Origin: Roseicyclus marinus
GTDB taxonomy: Bacteria > Pseudomonadota > Alphaproteobacteria > Rhodobacterales > Rhodobacteraceae
Assembly (NCBI RefSeq): GCF_036322625.1
Contig: NZ_AP027266.1
Coordinates: 127,001 to 191,000 of the forward strand
Length of the DNA: 64,000 bases
Direction of reading: 5' to 3'
Program-made: the position numbers and the translations under genes
Shown: one piece after another, positions 7,218-16,365 of the stretch
Numbering within the stretch: the first letter of the stretch is position 1
How the letters are laid out: the number at the start of each line of letters is the position of its first letter
The notes under the pieces: model-generated
What the model was told of the DNA's origin: nothing
Databases searched by the model: none
What the model saw: only the letters and a program-made list of their open reading frames with translations

Positions 7218-8583
7218 GCAAGCGTTCGAGGACGCGGAGGGAGGCGTAGCCGTCGGGCACCCAGCCGATGGAGGCCTGGAACCGGCGGACCGAATCGATG
7301 GTCTGCGGTCCGATGATCCCGTCCACGCCAAAACGGTGGAACCCGGCCGAGACGAGGCGGGTCTGCAATTCCTCCCGCTCGGCGCGGGTGAGCGCGCGAT
7401 CCTCGCGCGGCCAGGAGGCGCGGAAGGGCGCGCCGCCCGTGATCCGGTCGGACAGGTGGCCCACGGCGATCACATAGGCATCGGCCGGGTTGTAGCGTTC
7501 GATCACGTGGAAATTGTCGAAGATCACCAGCGCCACGCCGCGATGCCCGGCAGGCAGAAGGATCGAGGCGCGGCCATGGTCGGGGATGCGGCCCCCGTCG
7601 GGCAGGCGCACGCCCCGCGCGTTCCAGAAGGCGGCGGGGTGTTTCACCCCCTCGCCCGTCAGGCTGTAATCGAAGCCCTCGGGCAGACGCACCTCCATCC
7701 CCCAGGGTTGGCCGGTGGTCCAGCCGAAATGGCGTAGGTAATTGGCGGTGGAGGCCAGCGCGTCGATGGGATCGTCGGACCAGATATCGCGCCGCCCGTC
7801 CCCGTCGAAATCGACGGCGTGATCGAGATAGGAGGTCGGCATGAACTGCGTATGGCCCATCGCGCCGGCCCAGGACCCGGTCATCTGCCGGGGCGCGACA
7901 TCGCCTGCCTGCAGGATGCGCAGGGCGGCGATCAGCTGATCCTCGAAGAAATCGCGGCGGCGCCCGTCATGGGCGAGCGTCGCCATGGCGGCGATGATGT
8001 CGGTGTCGCCGCGCATCGCGCCATAGGCGGATTCAAGGCCCCAGATGGCGACGACGACCTCTGCCTCCACCCCGTAGCGGCGTTCGATCCGGGCGAGCGC
8101 GTCGCGGTGGCGGTCAAAGGCTGTCCGCCCGTTGGCCACGCGCGTGTCGGAGACGGCGCTGTCGAGGTATTCCCAGAGCGCGCGGGAGAATTCGGCCTGG
8201 TTGCGGTCACGCTCCAGCACGCGGGATTGGACCGTGACCCCGGCAAAGGCGCGGTCAAGCGTGGCCTGCGCGATCCCGGCTGTGCGGGCGCGGGTCTGGA
8301 ACCCCTGCAGCCATGCTGAGAATTCGGTGTCGGCAGCGGGCGTGACCGCCGCGGCCATGCTGCGCGCAAGGGTGGGGGTCGCGCGCAATTGCGGGCGGAT
8401 CGAGCGGGGGACGGCCAGGGGCGTTGCCTGCGTCGAGAGCGTGACCACGCGCGGCGGGGTCTGCGCGGCGGGCAGGGGCCGCATTTCGGGGCGGAGCGAT
8501 GTGGCGGGCGGCAGCGCCGCGCCGAGCGTCGGCAGGGCAAGGCCGAGGGCTGCGGCCAAGAGGGCAAGGCGGGATCGGCGCAT
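7213..8583 (-). CDS. Lytic murein transglycosylase, MltB-like, with peptidoglycan-binding domain
   Basis: Cleaves the MurNAc-GlcNAc bond of periplasmic peptidoglycan to give 1,6-anhydro ends. The 456-residue protein starts with a signal peptide (about 1-23). A low-complexity linker follows, then the SLT_2/MltB catalytic domain at about 85-380. The likely catalytic glutamate is Glu184 in WGLESAYG, with GHTQFMPTSY and DFDGDGRRDIW further on. The last 60 residues form a peptidoglycan-binding domain (LVSAGFHRFGVDGIIGPQT). No lipobox was seen, so it is probably soluble in the periplasm. The 3' end overlaps a palindromic repeat. Confidence 0.92.
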   Translation of the reverse strand: MRRSRLALLAAALGLALPTLGAALPPATSLRPEMRPLPAAQTPPRVVTLSTQATPLAVPRSIRPQLRATPTLARSMAAAVTPAADTEFSAWLQGFQTRARTAGIAQATLDRAFAGVTVQSRVLERDRNQAEFSRALWEYLDSAVSDTRVANGRTAFDRHRDALARIERRYGVEAEVVVAIWGLESAYGAMRGDTDIIAAMATLAHDGRRRDFFEDQLIAALRILQAGDVAPRQMTGSWAGAMGHTQFMPTSYLDHAVDFDGDGRRDIWSDDPIDALASTANYLRHFGWTTGQPWGMEVRLPEGFDYSLTGEGVKHPAAFWNARGVRLPDGGRIPDHGRASILLPAGHRGVALVIFDNFHVIERYNPADAYVIAVGHLSDRITGGAPFRASWPREDRALTRAEREELQTRLVSAGFHRFGVDGIIGPQTIDSVRRFQASIGWVPDGYASLRVLERLR

Positions 8584-8710
8584 GGTTTTTCTGGTGTCCG
8601 ATGATGCTCGATTTCTGCGGAGTATAGCTCAAAAGCGGCAGGCTCACAGCCCGGCCTAGGCCATGAAGGTGACCATGAGCTTAAGATCGCCGGTGCGCTT
8701 TGGGGAGATT

Positions 8711-10972
8711 TCAGCCCTTGGAGCGGCGGCTGGGCGCTTTCTTGCGCAGGCTGGCGCGTTTTTTCGCGACCTGGCCTGCCTTGCGCCGGGGGCTTTGGCC
8801 CGGTTTGCCGCGGCGGCGGGTGGGGGTGTGTTTGCCGTCGATCTCGATCAGTTCGAGGACAAGGCCGCCCGTCACCGGCACCGCTTCGGCCAGTTTCACT
8901 GTGACGCGGTCGCCGATGCCGATGGTCAGGCCGGATTCCGATCCCATCAGGGTCTGGCTGTCGGCGTCGTGGTGGAAATATTCGTGGCCCAGGGACCGGA
9001 TCGGCAACAGGCCATCGGCCCCCGTCTCGTCCAGTTTCACGAAAGCGCCGAAGCGCGCGACGCCCGAGATGCGGCCGGTGAAGGTCGAGCCCACGCGGTC
9101 CGACAGGAAGGCCGCGAGATAGCGGTCGGCGGTGTCGCGTTCGGCGGCCATGGAGCGGCGTTCGGTGTCGGAGATGTGCTTGGCCGTCGCTTCGAGCTCT
9201 GCCGCCTCGTCAGGGCTGAGGCCATCCGTGCCCCAGCCATGGGCCGCGATCAGCGCGCGGTGGACGATCAGGTCGGAATAGCGCCGGATCGGCGAGGTGA
9301 AATGGGCGTAAGCCTTGAGTGCCAGGCCGAAATGGCCGAAATTCTGGGGGAAGTAATAGGCCTGCTGCATGGCGCGCAGCGTGGTGATGTTGATCAGCTC
9401 GTCGAAATCGGAGCCTTCGGCCTGGGCCAGAAGGCGGTTGAGCTGGCTGGTCTGGAGGACCTGGCCCTTGGCCAGCGTGAAGCCGGAGGCGGCCGCGACC
9501 TCGCGCAGCGCCTCGAGTTTCTCGGGGGCGGGTTCCTCGTGGACGCGGAAGAGAAGGGGCTGGCGTTTCGCGATCAGGTCCTCGGCGGCGGCGACATTGG
9601 CCAGCACCATGAATTCCTCGATCAGGCGATGGGCGTCGAGACGATCCTTGAAGGCGACGGAGGTCACTTCCCCCTCCTCGCTCAGTTCGATCCGGCGTTC
9701 GGGCAGGTCGAGGTCGAGGGGCTGGCGGCGCTGGCGGGCCGCGACGAGCGCCTCGTAGGCGGCGTAGAGGGGATGGATCACATCCGCGAGGAGCGGCGCG
9801 GTTTTCGCGTCGGGATTGCCGTCGCGGGCGGCCTGAACCTGCTGGTATTCGAGGGAGGCGACAGAGCGCATCATGCCGCGCAGGAAGCGGTGCGAGATCT
9901 TGGTGCCTTGGGCGTCGATGACCATGCGCACGGCAAGGCAGGCGCGCGGCACGCCCTCGTGCAGGGAACACAGATCGCCCGAAAGCCGGTCGGGCAGCAT
10001 GGGGACGACGCGGTCGGGGAAATAGGTGGAATTGCCGCGTTTGCGGGCCTCGCGATCCAGCGCGGAACCGGGGCGGACGTAATGGGCGACATCGGCGATG
10101 GCGACCCAGATCACATGGCCGCCGGGATTGTTCGGGTCGGTGTCGGGATGGGCGAGGCAGGCATCGTCGCGGTCACGCGCATCGGCGGGGTCGATGGTGA
10201 CAAGCGGCATGTCGCGCAGATCGGTGCGGCCGTCGAGGCCTGCGGGCTTGGCGGCATCGGCTTCGGCGATGGCGGCATCGGGGAAGGCGTCGGGGATGGC
10301 GTGTTCGGCGATGGCGATGAGGCTGACGGCGCGGGGCGCGCCGGGGTCGCCCAGACGGGTGATGATGCGGGCGCGCGGGCTGCCCATGCGGGCCTTGGGG
10401 CCGACCTGTTCGGCCTCGACCAATTCGCCGTCGCGCGCGCCATGGGTGTCACCGGGGCGCACCATCCAGTCGCGGTCCGATCCCTTGGAGATGGGCAGGA
10501 TGCGCCCGCCCTCGGCGCCTTTGCGGAAGATGCCCAGAACGCGCAGGGGATTGGTGCCGATCTTGCGGATCAGGCGGGCGACGTAGTGGTGATCCTCGCC
10601 ATCCACCTCCTGCAGGCGGGCGAGGATGCGGTCGCCCTGCCCGAGTGCGGGGTCGGTGGCGCGGGCGAGAAAGAGGATTTTCGGCTCGGGCCCGTCGCCC
10701 TGCCATTCGAGCGGGCGGGCGAAGACATCGCCCAGATCGTCGGGGGCGGTGACCTGCAGGACGGCGACGGGCGGCAGCTTGTCGGGGTCGCGGTAGGTCT
10801 TGCCCTTTTTCTCGACGAGGCCCTCGGCCTCCAGATCCTTGAGGATGCGCTTGAGGTCGATGCGGTCGGCACCCTTGATGCCGAAAGCCTTGGCGATGTC
10901 GCGCTTGGACGTCGCATGGGGGTTTTCGGCGATCCAGCTGCGGATCTGGTCTTTGGTGGGGATCATGGCCAT
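8711..10972 (-). CDS. rnr: Ribonuclease R
   Basis: A processive 3'-5' exoribonuclease that degrades structured RNA. The 753-residue protein has an N-terminal winged-helix-like region, cold-shock domains, and the RNB catalytic domain with TIDPADARDRDDA and HFTSPIRRYSDLIVHR. A C-terminal S1 domain (FTGRISGVARFGAFVKLDE) and a strongly basic tail rich in Lys and Arg (about 715-753) follow, typical of RNase R and useful for unwinding double-stranded RNA. The dapE gene lies upstream on the same strand but 168 nt away, with an inverted repeat between them, so they are probably separate units. Confidence 0.95.
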   Translation of the reverse strand: MAMIPTKDQIRSWIAENPHATSKRDIAKAFGIKGADRIDLKRILKDLEAEGLVEKKGKTYRDPDKLPPVAVLQVTAPDDLGDVFARPLEWQGDGPEPKILFLARATDPALGQGDRILARLQEVDGEDHHYVARLIRKIGTNPLRVLGIFRKGAEGGRILPISKGSDRDWMVRPGDTHGARDGELVEAEQVGPKARMGSPRARIITRLGDPGAPRAVSLIAIAEHAIPDAFPDAAIAEADAAKPAGLDGRTDLRDMPLVTIDPADARDRDDACLAHPDTDPNNPGGHVIWVAIADVAHYVRPGSALDREARKRGNSTYFPDRVVPMLPDRLSGDLCSLHEGVPRACLAVRMVIDAQGTKISHRFLRGMMRSVASLEYQQVQAARDGNPDAKTAPLLADVIHPLYAAYEALVAARQRRQPLDLDLPERRIELSEEGEVTSVAFKDRLDAHRLIEEFMVLANVAAAEDLIAKRQPLLFRVHEEPAPEKLEALREVAAASGFTLAKGQVLQTSQLNRLLAQAEGSDFDELINITTLRAMQQAYYFPQNFGHFGLALKAYAHFTSPIRRYSDLIVHRALIAAHGWGTDGLSPDEAAELEATAKHISDTERRSMAAERDTADRYLAAFLSDRVGSTFTGRISGVARFGAFVKLDETGADGLLPIRSLGHEYFHHDADSQTLMGSESGLTIGIGDRVTVKLAEAVPVTGGLVLELIEIDGKHTPTRRRGKPGQSPRRKAGQVAKKRASLRKKAPSRRSKG

Positions 10973-11082
10973 GGGATCGGCCTATCATGGGCCGCGCGGG
11001 GCGTCATGGGGGAATTCAGGGGGCGTCGTGCCGGTGGCGGCTGCGGGAGCCTCCCCTCTCAGCGGCAAAGCCGCTTGTCGGG

Positions 11083-11118
11083 CAATGGGCGGGAGTTTTT
11101 TGGCCAAGATGAAGGGGG
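11083..11118. repeat. Dispersed intergenic element, copy 2
   Basis: GGGAGTTTTTTGGCCAAGAT followed by GAAGGGG matches the second half of the element at 2180-2238. It is preceded by the hairpin AGCGGC-AAA-GCCGCT at about 11061-11075. It lies between rnr and dapE. Confidence 0.55.
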
Positions 11119-11120
11119 GC

Positions 11121-11147
11121 GCGTTAACCTTGATGCGGGGTTAACGC
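11121..11147 (-). terminator. Inverted repeat over the dapE stop codon, possible terminator
   Basis: Perfect 9-bp arms GCGTTAACC and GGTTAACGC are separated by 9 nt, and the TAA stop of dapE lies in one arm. There is no immediate U-tract on the dapE side, so intrinsic termination is uncertain. An RNA stability hairpin or a protein-binding site are alternatives. Confidence 0.4.
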
Positions 11148-12292
11148 TGTGGGGCGAAGTATTCGGTGAGCATGCGGGTGTAGATGCGTTTGAGGTCGTG
11201 GATGTCTTGCAGCCAGACGCGTTCGTCGACCTCGTGCATGCGGTGGCCGACGAGGCCGAATTCCACGACCGGGCAATGATCCTTGACGAAGCGGGCATCG
11301 GACGTGCCGCCGGTGGTGGACAGGGTGGGCGATTGGTTGGTTTCCTGCCCGATGGCGCGGCGCACGAGATCGGACAGCGGGCCCGGAGGGGTCAGGAAAG
11401 CCTCGCCCGAGACCTGGGTGTCCATGTCGATGGTCGTTCCCGTCGCCTCGGCCACGGCTGTGGCCTCGGCGTCGAGCCAGTCGGTGAGGGTCTGGCCCGT
11501 GTGGCGGTCGTTGAAGCGGATGTTCACCGTCATGCGGCTGCGGGCGGGGATGACGTTGGAGGCCGGGTTGCCGGTGTCGATCGTGGTGACCGAGATGGTC
11601 GAGGGATCGAAATGGTCGGTGCCCTGGTCGAGTTGGTGGGTCGAGAGCCGGTGCGCCAACAGGGCCACCGCGGGCATCGGGTTCAGCGCCTTGTGCAGAT
11701 AGGCGGAATGGCCCTGTTTGCCGGTCACGGTGAAGCGCGCGGTCATCGAGCCGCGGCGGCCGATCTTGACCATGTCGCCGATGTGCTCGACCGAGGTCGG
11801 CTCGCCCACGATGCAGATATCCATCGCCTCGCCATTGGCCTGCATCCAGTCGAGGATGGCGATGGTGCCGTCGCGGCCCGGCCCCTCCTCGTCGCCGGTG
11901 ATGGTCAGGAGGATCGCGCCATCGGGGGGCGTTGCGGCGACGAAGTCGATCGCGGCGGCGGCAAAGGCCGCGACGCCCGATTTCATGTCGGTGGCGCCGC
12001 GCCCGTAGAGCCAGCCATCCTGTTCATGGGCGGAAAAGGGGGGATGGGTCCAGGCGGCCTCGTCGCCCACGGGGACGACATCGGTATGGCCGTTGAAGCC
12101 GAAGCTTTTCGCAGCCCCTTTGGCGCCCCAGCGGGCGAAGAGATTGGGGGTATCGCCCCGGTCGACGCGGGTGCAGGCGAAACCCGCCTGTTCCAGAAGC
12201 CCCTGCAGGAGGGTGAGCGCGCCGCCTTCGGTCGGGGTGACGGAGGGGCAGCGGACGAGATCGGCTGTCAGGCGTGCGGGATCGGTAGGCAT
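11141..12292 (-). CDS. dapE: DapE, succinyl-diaminopimelate desuccinylase
   Basis: A zinc metallohydrolase (M20 family) that removes succinate from N-succinyl-LL-diaminopimelate in lysine and peptidoglycan precursor synthesis. The 383-residue protein shows the metal ligands in [11 protein letters not shown] (His69, Asp71), [10 protein letters not shown] (Asp102) and TGDEEGPG (Glu135 and Glu136). It fits the DapE rather than the ArgE branch by overall motif spelling. The ATG at 12292 gives the normal family N terminus; the open frame upstream of it is not homologous. It does the step between DapD and DapF, both in this window. Confidence 0.95.
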   Translation of the reverse strand: MPTDPARLTADLVRCPSVTPTEGGALTLLQGLLEQAGFACTRVDRGDTPNLFARWGAKGAAKSFGFNGHTDVVPVGDEAAWTHPPFSAHEQDGWLYGRGATDMKSGVAAFAAAAIDFVAATPPDGAILLTITGDEEGPGRDGTIAILDWMQANGEAMDICIVGEPTSVEHIGDMVKIGRRGSMTARFTVTGKQGHSAYLHKALNPMPAVALLAHRLSTHQLDQGTDHFDPSTISVTTIDTGNPASNVIPARSRMTVNIRFNDRHTGQTLTDWLDAEATAVAEATGTTIDMDTQVSGEAFLTPPGPLSDLVRRAIGQETNQSPTLSTTGGTSDARFVKDHCPVVEFGLVGHRMHEVDERVWLQDIHDLKRIYTRMLTEYFAPQR

Positions 12293-12581
12293 GGTCTGGG
12301 CTCCGTCCGGGGGTCGTCTTTGCCTAGCGCTGTGGCGGCGAAGGCACAATGGGGCGTGTCGCTGCGGCGGGAGGCGAACGGGCCGTTACGATGGCGGGTG
12401 CCGGATGGTATCCTTCTTGCAAAGAAAACAATGCCGGGGCAGGCAGCGGCACAAGCCGCATCGAGGCAGGAAGGATCGGGAGGCGCGCCACAGGCGGCGC
12501 GGCCGACCGTCGCGTGATGGTTCACGTGATCTATGTCGCCGTACCCATGCACCCGGCACCTGTACGAGGTGAGTAGGCGGT
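12293..12581. other. Divergent intergenic region dapE / Hint gene
   Basis: No gene is convincing in these 289 nt. They must hold promoters for dapE and for the Hint pair. The only structure noted is a short inverted repeat TTCTT-GCA-AAGAA at 12414-12426. No clear -35/-10 pair was found. Confidence 0.5.
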
Positions 12582-14168
12582 ATGGCAGTCGGCCAGGAAT
12601 TGCCCATCAACGTGAACGCCAGCGCGTTCCAGATGGCACAGACCATTTTCGGAAGCGGTGCAACGGTCGTGAGCGCGAGTTATTCCGGGGACAGGTTGTC
12701 CTCGGGCATCTACAGCAATGCCGATGCGGTGACGCCCGGTGTCGCGCCCTCTGACAGCGGCGTGATCCTGTCCACGGGCTATGTGCGGGATTTCACGCAA
12801 TCCTCGGGCGATCCCAACCGGTCGGGCAGCACCTCGACCAACACGACGGGGCAGAACGACAACCCGCTGTTCAACGGCTTGGTCGGGGGACGGACGTTTG
12901 ACGCGGCGATCCTGACCACCAGTTTCATTCCCACGGGCGATGTGCTGACGATCAGTTTCGTCTTTGCCTCGGAGGAATACCCGGAATTCGCGGGGTCGAT
13001 CTTCAACGATGCGGTGGGGATCTGGATCAACGGGCAGGTCGTGACTTCGCCGGTGGTGAATTTCACCCAGATCAATTCGATCAACCAGAGCGCCAATTCG
13101 ACGCTGTTCGTGAACAACACGGGCGATGCCTACAACACCGAGATGGACGGGTTCACGGTGACGCTGTCGCTGCTGATCCCGGTCAATCCGGGCGTGGTGA
13201 ACACGCTGACCATCGGGATCGCGGATGTGGCCGACGCGTCCTATGACAGCGCGGTGCTGATCGCGGCGGGATCGGTGCAGAGCGCCTTCATCGCGCAGGA
13301 TGACACGATCACGGTGAACCAGAACACCTACGGGATCCTCGACGTTCTGGCCAATGACGGGGACGGGGTGGGGGTGGCCGTGGTCACCCATATCAACGGC
13401 ATCGCGGTCAGCCCGGGCGGTTTCGTGACGCTGTCGGACGGGGCGCTGGTCGTGCTGATGCCCGATGGCACGCTCTTGATCATGCCCCCGGCGGCGCAGG
13501 CGGGCCAGACCGCGCCGGTGACGACGAATTTCAGCTACACGGCCCAATCGGCGGCAGGCGTGAGCGACACGGCCTTTGTCACGGTGACGACGGTGCCCTG
13601 TTTCACCCATGGCACGCGGATCAGGACGGAGCGCGGCGAAGTGCCGGTCGAGGCGCTGGCGGTGGGCGACCTGGTCAAGACGCGCGATCACGGGCTGCAG
13701 CCGGTGCGCTGGATCGGGGAGCGGCGGGTTGCGGCGCTGGGCGCGCATGCGCCGGTGGTGATCGAGGCGGGTGTTTTCGGACATCATCGGCGGCTGGTCG
13801 TGTCGCAGCAGCACCGGGTGCTTCTGACGCATTGGATGGCGGAATTGCTGTTCGGCGAGGAAGAGGTGCTGGTGGCGGCCCGCGATCTTGTGAACGGCTG
13901 TTCGGTCAGGCTGCAGGAGGGGGGCGAGGTGAGCTATGTCCATCTCCTGTTCGACCGGCACGAGATCATCTGGTCGGAGGGATTGCTGACCGAAAGCTTC
14001 CTGCCGGGGCCGCAGGTGATGTCGGCGATGGAAGAGGATGTGCGCGCGGAGGTGCTGGAGCTGTTCCCCGAGATCGATGCCGAGACGCATCGGGGCTACG
14101 GGGCCTCGGCACGGGCATCGCTGCGGTCCTACGAGGCGCGGGTTCTGCGGGGCGTCGCCGTGGCATGA
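12582..14168 (+). CDS. Choice-of-anchor L and Hint domain protein
   Basis: This 528-residue protein is probably secreted or on the surface, and there is no classical signal peptide. Residues about 30-230 match the choice-of-anchor L domain (VILSTGYVRDF, FVFASEEYPEFAGSIFNDAVGIWING). A cadherin/VCBS-like segment (AQDDTITVNQNTYGILDVLANDGDG) follows. The last 180 residues are a Hint_2 domain starting at PCFTHGTRIRTERGEVPVEAL, with the candidate nucleophilic Cys, the block-B-like His in VSQQHRVLL, and HLLFDRHEIIWSEG. Type I secretion and Hint self-processing are inferences. The stop overlaps the next Hint gene (ATGA). Confidence 0.82.
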   Translation: MAVGQELPINVNASAFQMAQTIFGSGATVVSASYSGDRLSSGIYSNADAVTPGVAPSDSGVILSTGYVRDFTQSSGDPNRSGSTSTNTTGQNDNPLFNGLVGGRTFDAAILTTSFIPTGDVLTISFVFASEEYPEFAGSIFNDAVGIWINGQVVTSPVVNFTQINSINQSANSTLFVNNTGDAYNTEMDGFTVTLSLLIPVNPGVVNTLTIGIADVADASYDSAVLIAAGSVQSAFIAQDDTITVNQNTYGILDVLANDGDGVGVAVVTHINGIAVSPGGFVTLSDGALVVLMPDGTLLIMPPAAQAGQTAPVTTNFSYTAQSAAGVSDTAFVTVTTVPCFTHGTRIRTERGEVPVEALAVGDLVKTRDHGLQPVRWIGERRVAALGAHAPVVIEAGVFGHHRRLVVSQQHRVLLTHWMAELLFGEEEVLVAARDLVNGCSVRLQEGGEVSYVHLLFDRHEIIWSEGLLTESFLPGPQVMSAMEEDVRAEVLELFPEIDAETHRGYGASARASLRSYEARVLRGVAVA

Positions 14169-15250
14169 TGCAGGTCACCGCCCCCTTGTCCGCGGCGCTG
14201 GAGCAGGACGGGCCTATCCGCCCGTCCGAGCGCTGGGCCGCGATCTGGGAGGCGGGTGTGCCCATCGCGCGCGGGGAGTGGGTCCGGGTACCGGGGCCAC
14301 AGGCGGAAATGACGCTGTGCCTGGAATTCACGGTGCCGCCGGTGCGGGTTTCGGGGCCGGTGCGGTTGTGGCAGGGGCAGGCGGCGCCGGGGCGGGCGCT
14401 GGCGCTCTATCGTTTGCCGGAGGGGGCGTTTCGGCTGGTTCATGGCGAGATCGACCTGACCACCGGGCCCGACCTGGGGCGCACGGGCGAGACGCTGTCG
14501 CTGCGCTACCGGAGTTGCGCGCGGGGGCGGGGGGATATCCTCGACATCATCAACCATGACCGCACACAGCGTCACAGGGTGCGCACGGGGCTTGCCGTCG
14601 CCGCGCGGCTGGACGAGCTGTTGCCGCGCGACGAGCGGTTCCTTCAGGTCTGCCAGGTGGCGGCCATCGCCGGTTTCGGTCTGCCGCCGAGCGATCTGCC
14701 GGGCATGTCCGGTCAGGCGGTGGTGATGACGCGCGGGGGGGCGCGGGCGGTCGACAGCCTGCGCGTTGGCAACGAGCTGGTGACGGCAACGGGCGCACGG
14801 ATGCCGCTGCGCTGGATCGAGCGGCGCCCGCGCCTGTGTCTTGGCCGGAGCGCGCCGGTCAGGTTGCGCGCACCCTATTTCGGGCTGGCGCGCGACATCT
14901 GGGTGACGCCGGAGACACGGGTCGTGCGCTCGGGTCCGGCGGTCGAATACATCTTTGGTGTCGAAAAGGTGCTGGTCCGCGCGGGCGACATGACCACGAT
15001 TGCAGGCGCGCGCCGCGACCGTTGGAAGCCGGTGCGCCATGTGCATCACCTGATGCTCGACGATCATGCCTGCGTGATGGTGGATCGCTGCGGGATCGAG
15101 ACGGCGCTGTTGGCCGATGTGATCGCGGCGGGCGATGCGAAGGTGGCCAGCCAATTGGCGGAGACCGACCGGACGCCCTGTCTGCCGGTTCTGGACCGCG
15201 CGGGCGCGCAGGCGCTGATCGGGTTCAAGGGGCGGCGCGTTCTGGGGTGA
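14165..15250 (+). CDS. Hint domain-like protein, probably catalytically degenerate
   Basis: A 361-residue protein with an N-terminal beta-rich region of unknown type (about 1-165) and a C-terminal Hint_2-like domain (about 180-345; VMTRGGARAVDSLRVGNELVTA, MPLRWIERR, VRHVHHLMLDDHACVMVD). Compared by eye with the upstream protein, the nucleophile position is glycine and the block-B histidine is threonine (VTPETRVVR). The domain is therefore probably unable to self-cleave. It starts within the stop codon of the upstream Hint gene, so the pair is translationally coupled. A second ATG lies 3 nt further on. The partner or cargo role is inference. Confidence 0.7.
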   Translation: MMQVTAPLSAALEQDGPIRPSERWAAIWEAGVPIARGEWVRVPGPQAEMTLCLEFTVPPVRVSGPVRLWQGQAAPGRALALYRLPEGAFRLVHGEIDLTTGPDLGRTGETLSLRYRSCARGRGDILDIINHDRTQRHRVRTGLAVAARLDELLPRDERFLQVCQVAAIAGFGLPPSDLPGMSGQAVVMTRGGARAVDSLRVGNELVTATGARMPLRWIERRPRLCLGRSAPVRLRAPYFGLARDIWVTPETRVVRSGPAVEYIFGVEKVLVRAGDMTTIAGARRDRWKPVRHVHHLMLDDHACVMVDRCGIETALLADVIAAGDAKVASQLAETDRTPCLPVLDRAGAQALIGFKGRRVLG

Positions 15251-15271
15251 CCCTGCCGCTGCCGTGTGGCC

Positions 15272-15604
15272 TCAGTCGTAGAAGGCCGTCATCTGGGCCA
15301 CGATCACCGCATTTTCGGAGAGCGCGCGATCCATCAGGGCGATTTCCTCGGGGTCGATGTCGTCGCCCGCCTCGGTCCGTTCGGCGCGCGTGCCGTGGCC
15401 GGTGACATCGAGCGGTGCGAGATCGGCCTGTTTCAGCACGGCGACGGTTTCGCGCACGGCTTCGGCCTCGTCCACGCCGGCGGCGTAGCACAGGAGGGCT
15501 GCCCCCGTGGCCTTGTCGGGCAGGCCGTCGCCCGCCTTGCGGCCGACCTCGACGACGAGGGTGTAGACATCGCGGCTGCGGGGTGTGGGGGCGTCTGTGC
15601 TCAT
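15272..15604 (-). CDS. Conserved-looking protein of unknown function
   Basis: A 110-residue soluble acidic protein that I do not recognise. It starts MSTDAPTPRSRDVYTL and contains KAGDGLPDKATGAALLCYAAG and a C-terminal helical stretch (DPEEIALMDRALSENAVIVAQMTAFYD). Codon use matches the neighbours and a purine-rich ribosome-binding stretch precedes the ATG, which supports a real gene. It is convergent with the second Hint gene (21 nt apart) and divergent from the Crp/Fnr regulator. Confidence 0.65.
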   Translation of the reverse strand: MSTDAPTPRSRDVYTLVVEVGRKAGDGLPDKATGAALLCYAAGVDEAEAVRETVAVLKQADLAPLDVTGHGTRAERTEAGDDIDPEEIALMDRALSENAVIVAQMTAFYD

Positions 15605-15675
15605 GGCGCTTTCCCTCGCGCGGCTGGGCCTTGGCTGTCAAGCGGTGTTGACGGCGCGCGGGGCGCGCGAAACAC

Positions 15676-15688
15676 TTGACCCTGTCAA
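15676..15688. promoter_or_regulatory. TTGAC-CCT-GTCAA inverted repeat upstream of the Crp/Fnr gene
   Basis: A 13-bp inverted repeat with half sites like those of Fnr-family regulators, but with a 3-nt rather than a 4-nt centre. It ends 18 nt before the start codon of the Crp/Fnr gene, a position suited to autorepression. The link is inferred from position and similarity only. Confidence 0.4.
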
Positions 15689-15706
15689 AGTCTCAGGGGG
15701 CCATCC

Positions 15707-16297
15707 ATGATCCGCCGTTTCGCCGCCCGCGCGGGCGATGTGCTGTTTCACCCCGGCGCGGCCTGCCCCGGTTTCCTGATCCTCGACAAGGGGACGATCC
15801 GGGTGAGCCTGACGGCGGCGAACGGGCGGGAGGTGGTGCTCTACCGCGTGACGGCGGGAAGCGTGTGTTTGCAGACCTTCACCTGTCTGGTGGGCGGTGG
15901 GCATTACAGCGCCGAGGGCGTGGTGGAGGCGGATGTGGAGGGCGAATTGGTGCCCGCCGAGCTGTTCCGGGCGCGGCTGTCTCAGGATGACGGATTTCGC
16001 GCGCTGGTCTTTGACGGGGTGGCGGCGCGGTTCGGGGAATACCAAAGGCTGGTCGAAGAGGTCGCGCTGACCGGCTTCGACGCGCGGCTGGCGCGTGTGC
16101 TGTTGCGGTTGGCCGATGAGGCCGGGTTCGTTGCCGCGACCCATGCGGCGCTGGCGGCCGAGACGGCATCGGGCCGCGCTTTTGTCAGTCGACGGCTGGC
16201 CGAGATGGCGCGCGGGGGTGCTGTGGCGCAGGAAAAGGGCGGTGTGCGGGTGCTGGACCGGGCCGCGCTGGAACGGATTGCCGCAGACAACCGGTGA
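15707..16297 (+). CDS. Crp/Fnr family transcriptional regulator
   Basis: A 196-residue regulator with an N-terminal cyclic-nucleotide-binding-like beta roll (RAGDVLFHPGAACPGFLILDKGTIRVSL, about 8-110). A C-terminal winged helix-turn-helix is at about 140-190 (THAALAAETASGRAFVSRRLAEMARGG). There is no Fnr-type N-terminal cysteine cluster. Cysteines at about 21, 55 and 60 (CLQTFTC) could be redox- or sulfur-sensing, but that is speculative. The DUF2892 gene follows 68 nt downstream, so the regulator may control it. An inverted repeat just upstream could be its own operator. Confidence 0.85.
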   Translation: MIRRFAARAGDVLFHPGAACPGFLILDKGTIRVSLTAANGREVVLYRVTAGSVCLQTFTCLVGGGHYSAEGVVEADVEGELVPAELFRARLSQDDGFRALVFDGVAARFGEYQRLVEEVALTGFDARLARVLLRLADEAGFVAATHAALAAETASGRAFVSRRLAEMARGGAVAQEKGGVRVLDRAALERIAADNR

Positions 16298-16365
16298 CAG
16301 AGTCACCGCGCCCCGTGCCGGTTTCTGGCATGATGGCTCCATCGCAACAGGAAAGGAGGCATGTC

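Noticed and set aside
8663-12517. Very long open frame on the plus strand opposite rnr and dapE
   Set aside because: It mirrors the codon bias of the minus-strand RNase R and DapE genes, which have full family motifs. Its own translation is low-complexity Gly/Ala/Arg/Asp-rich with no domain.
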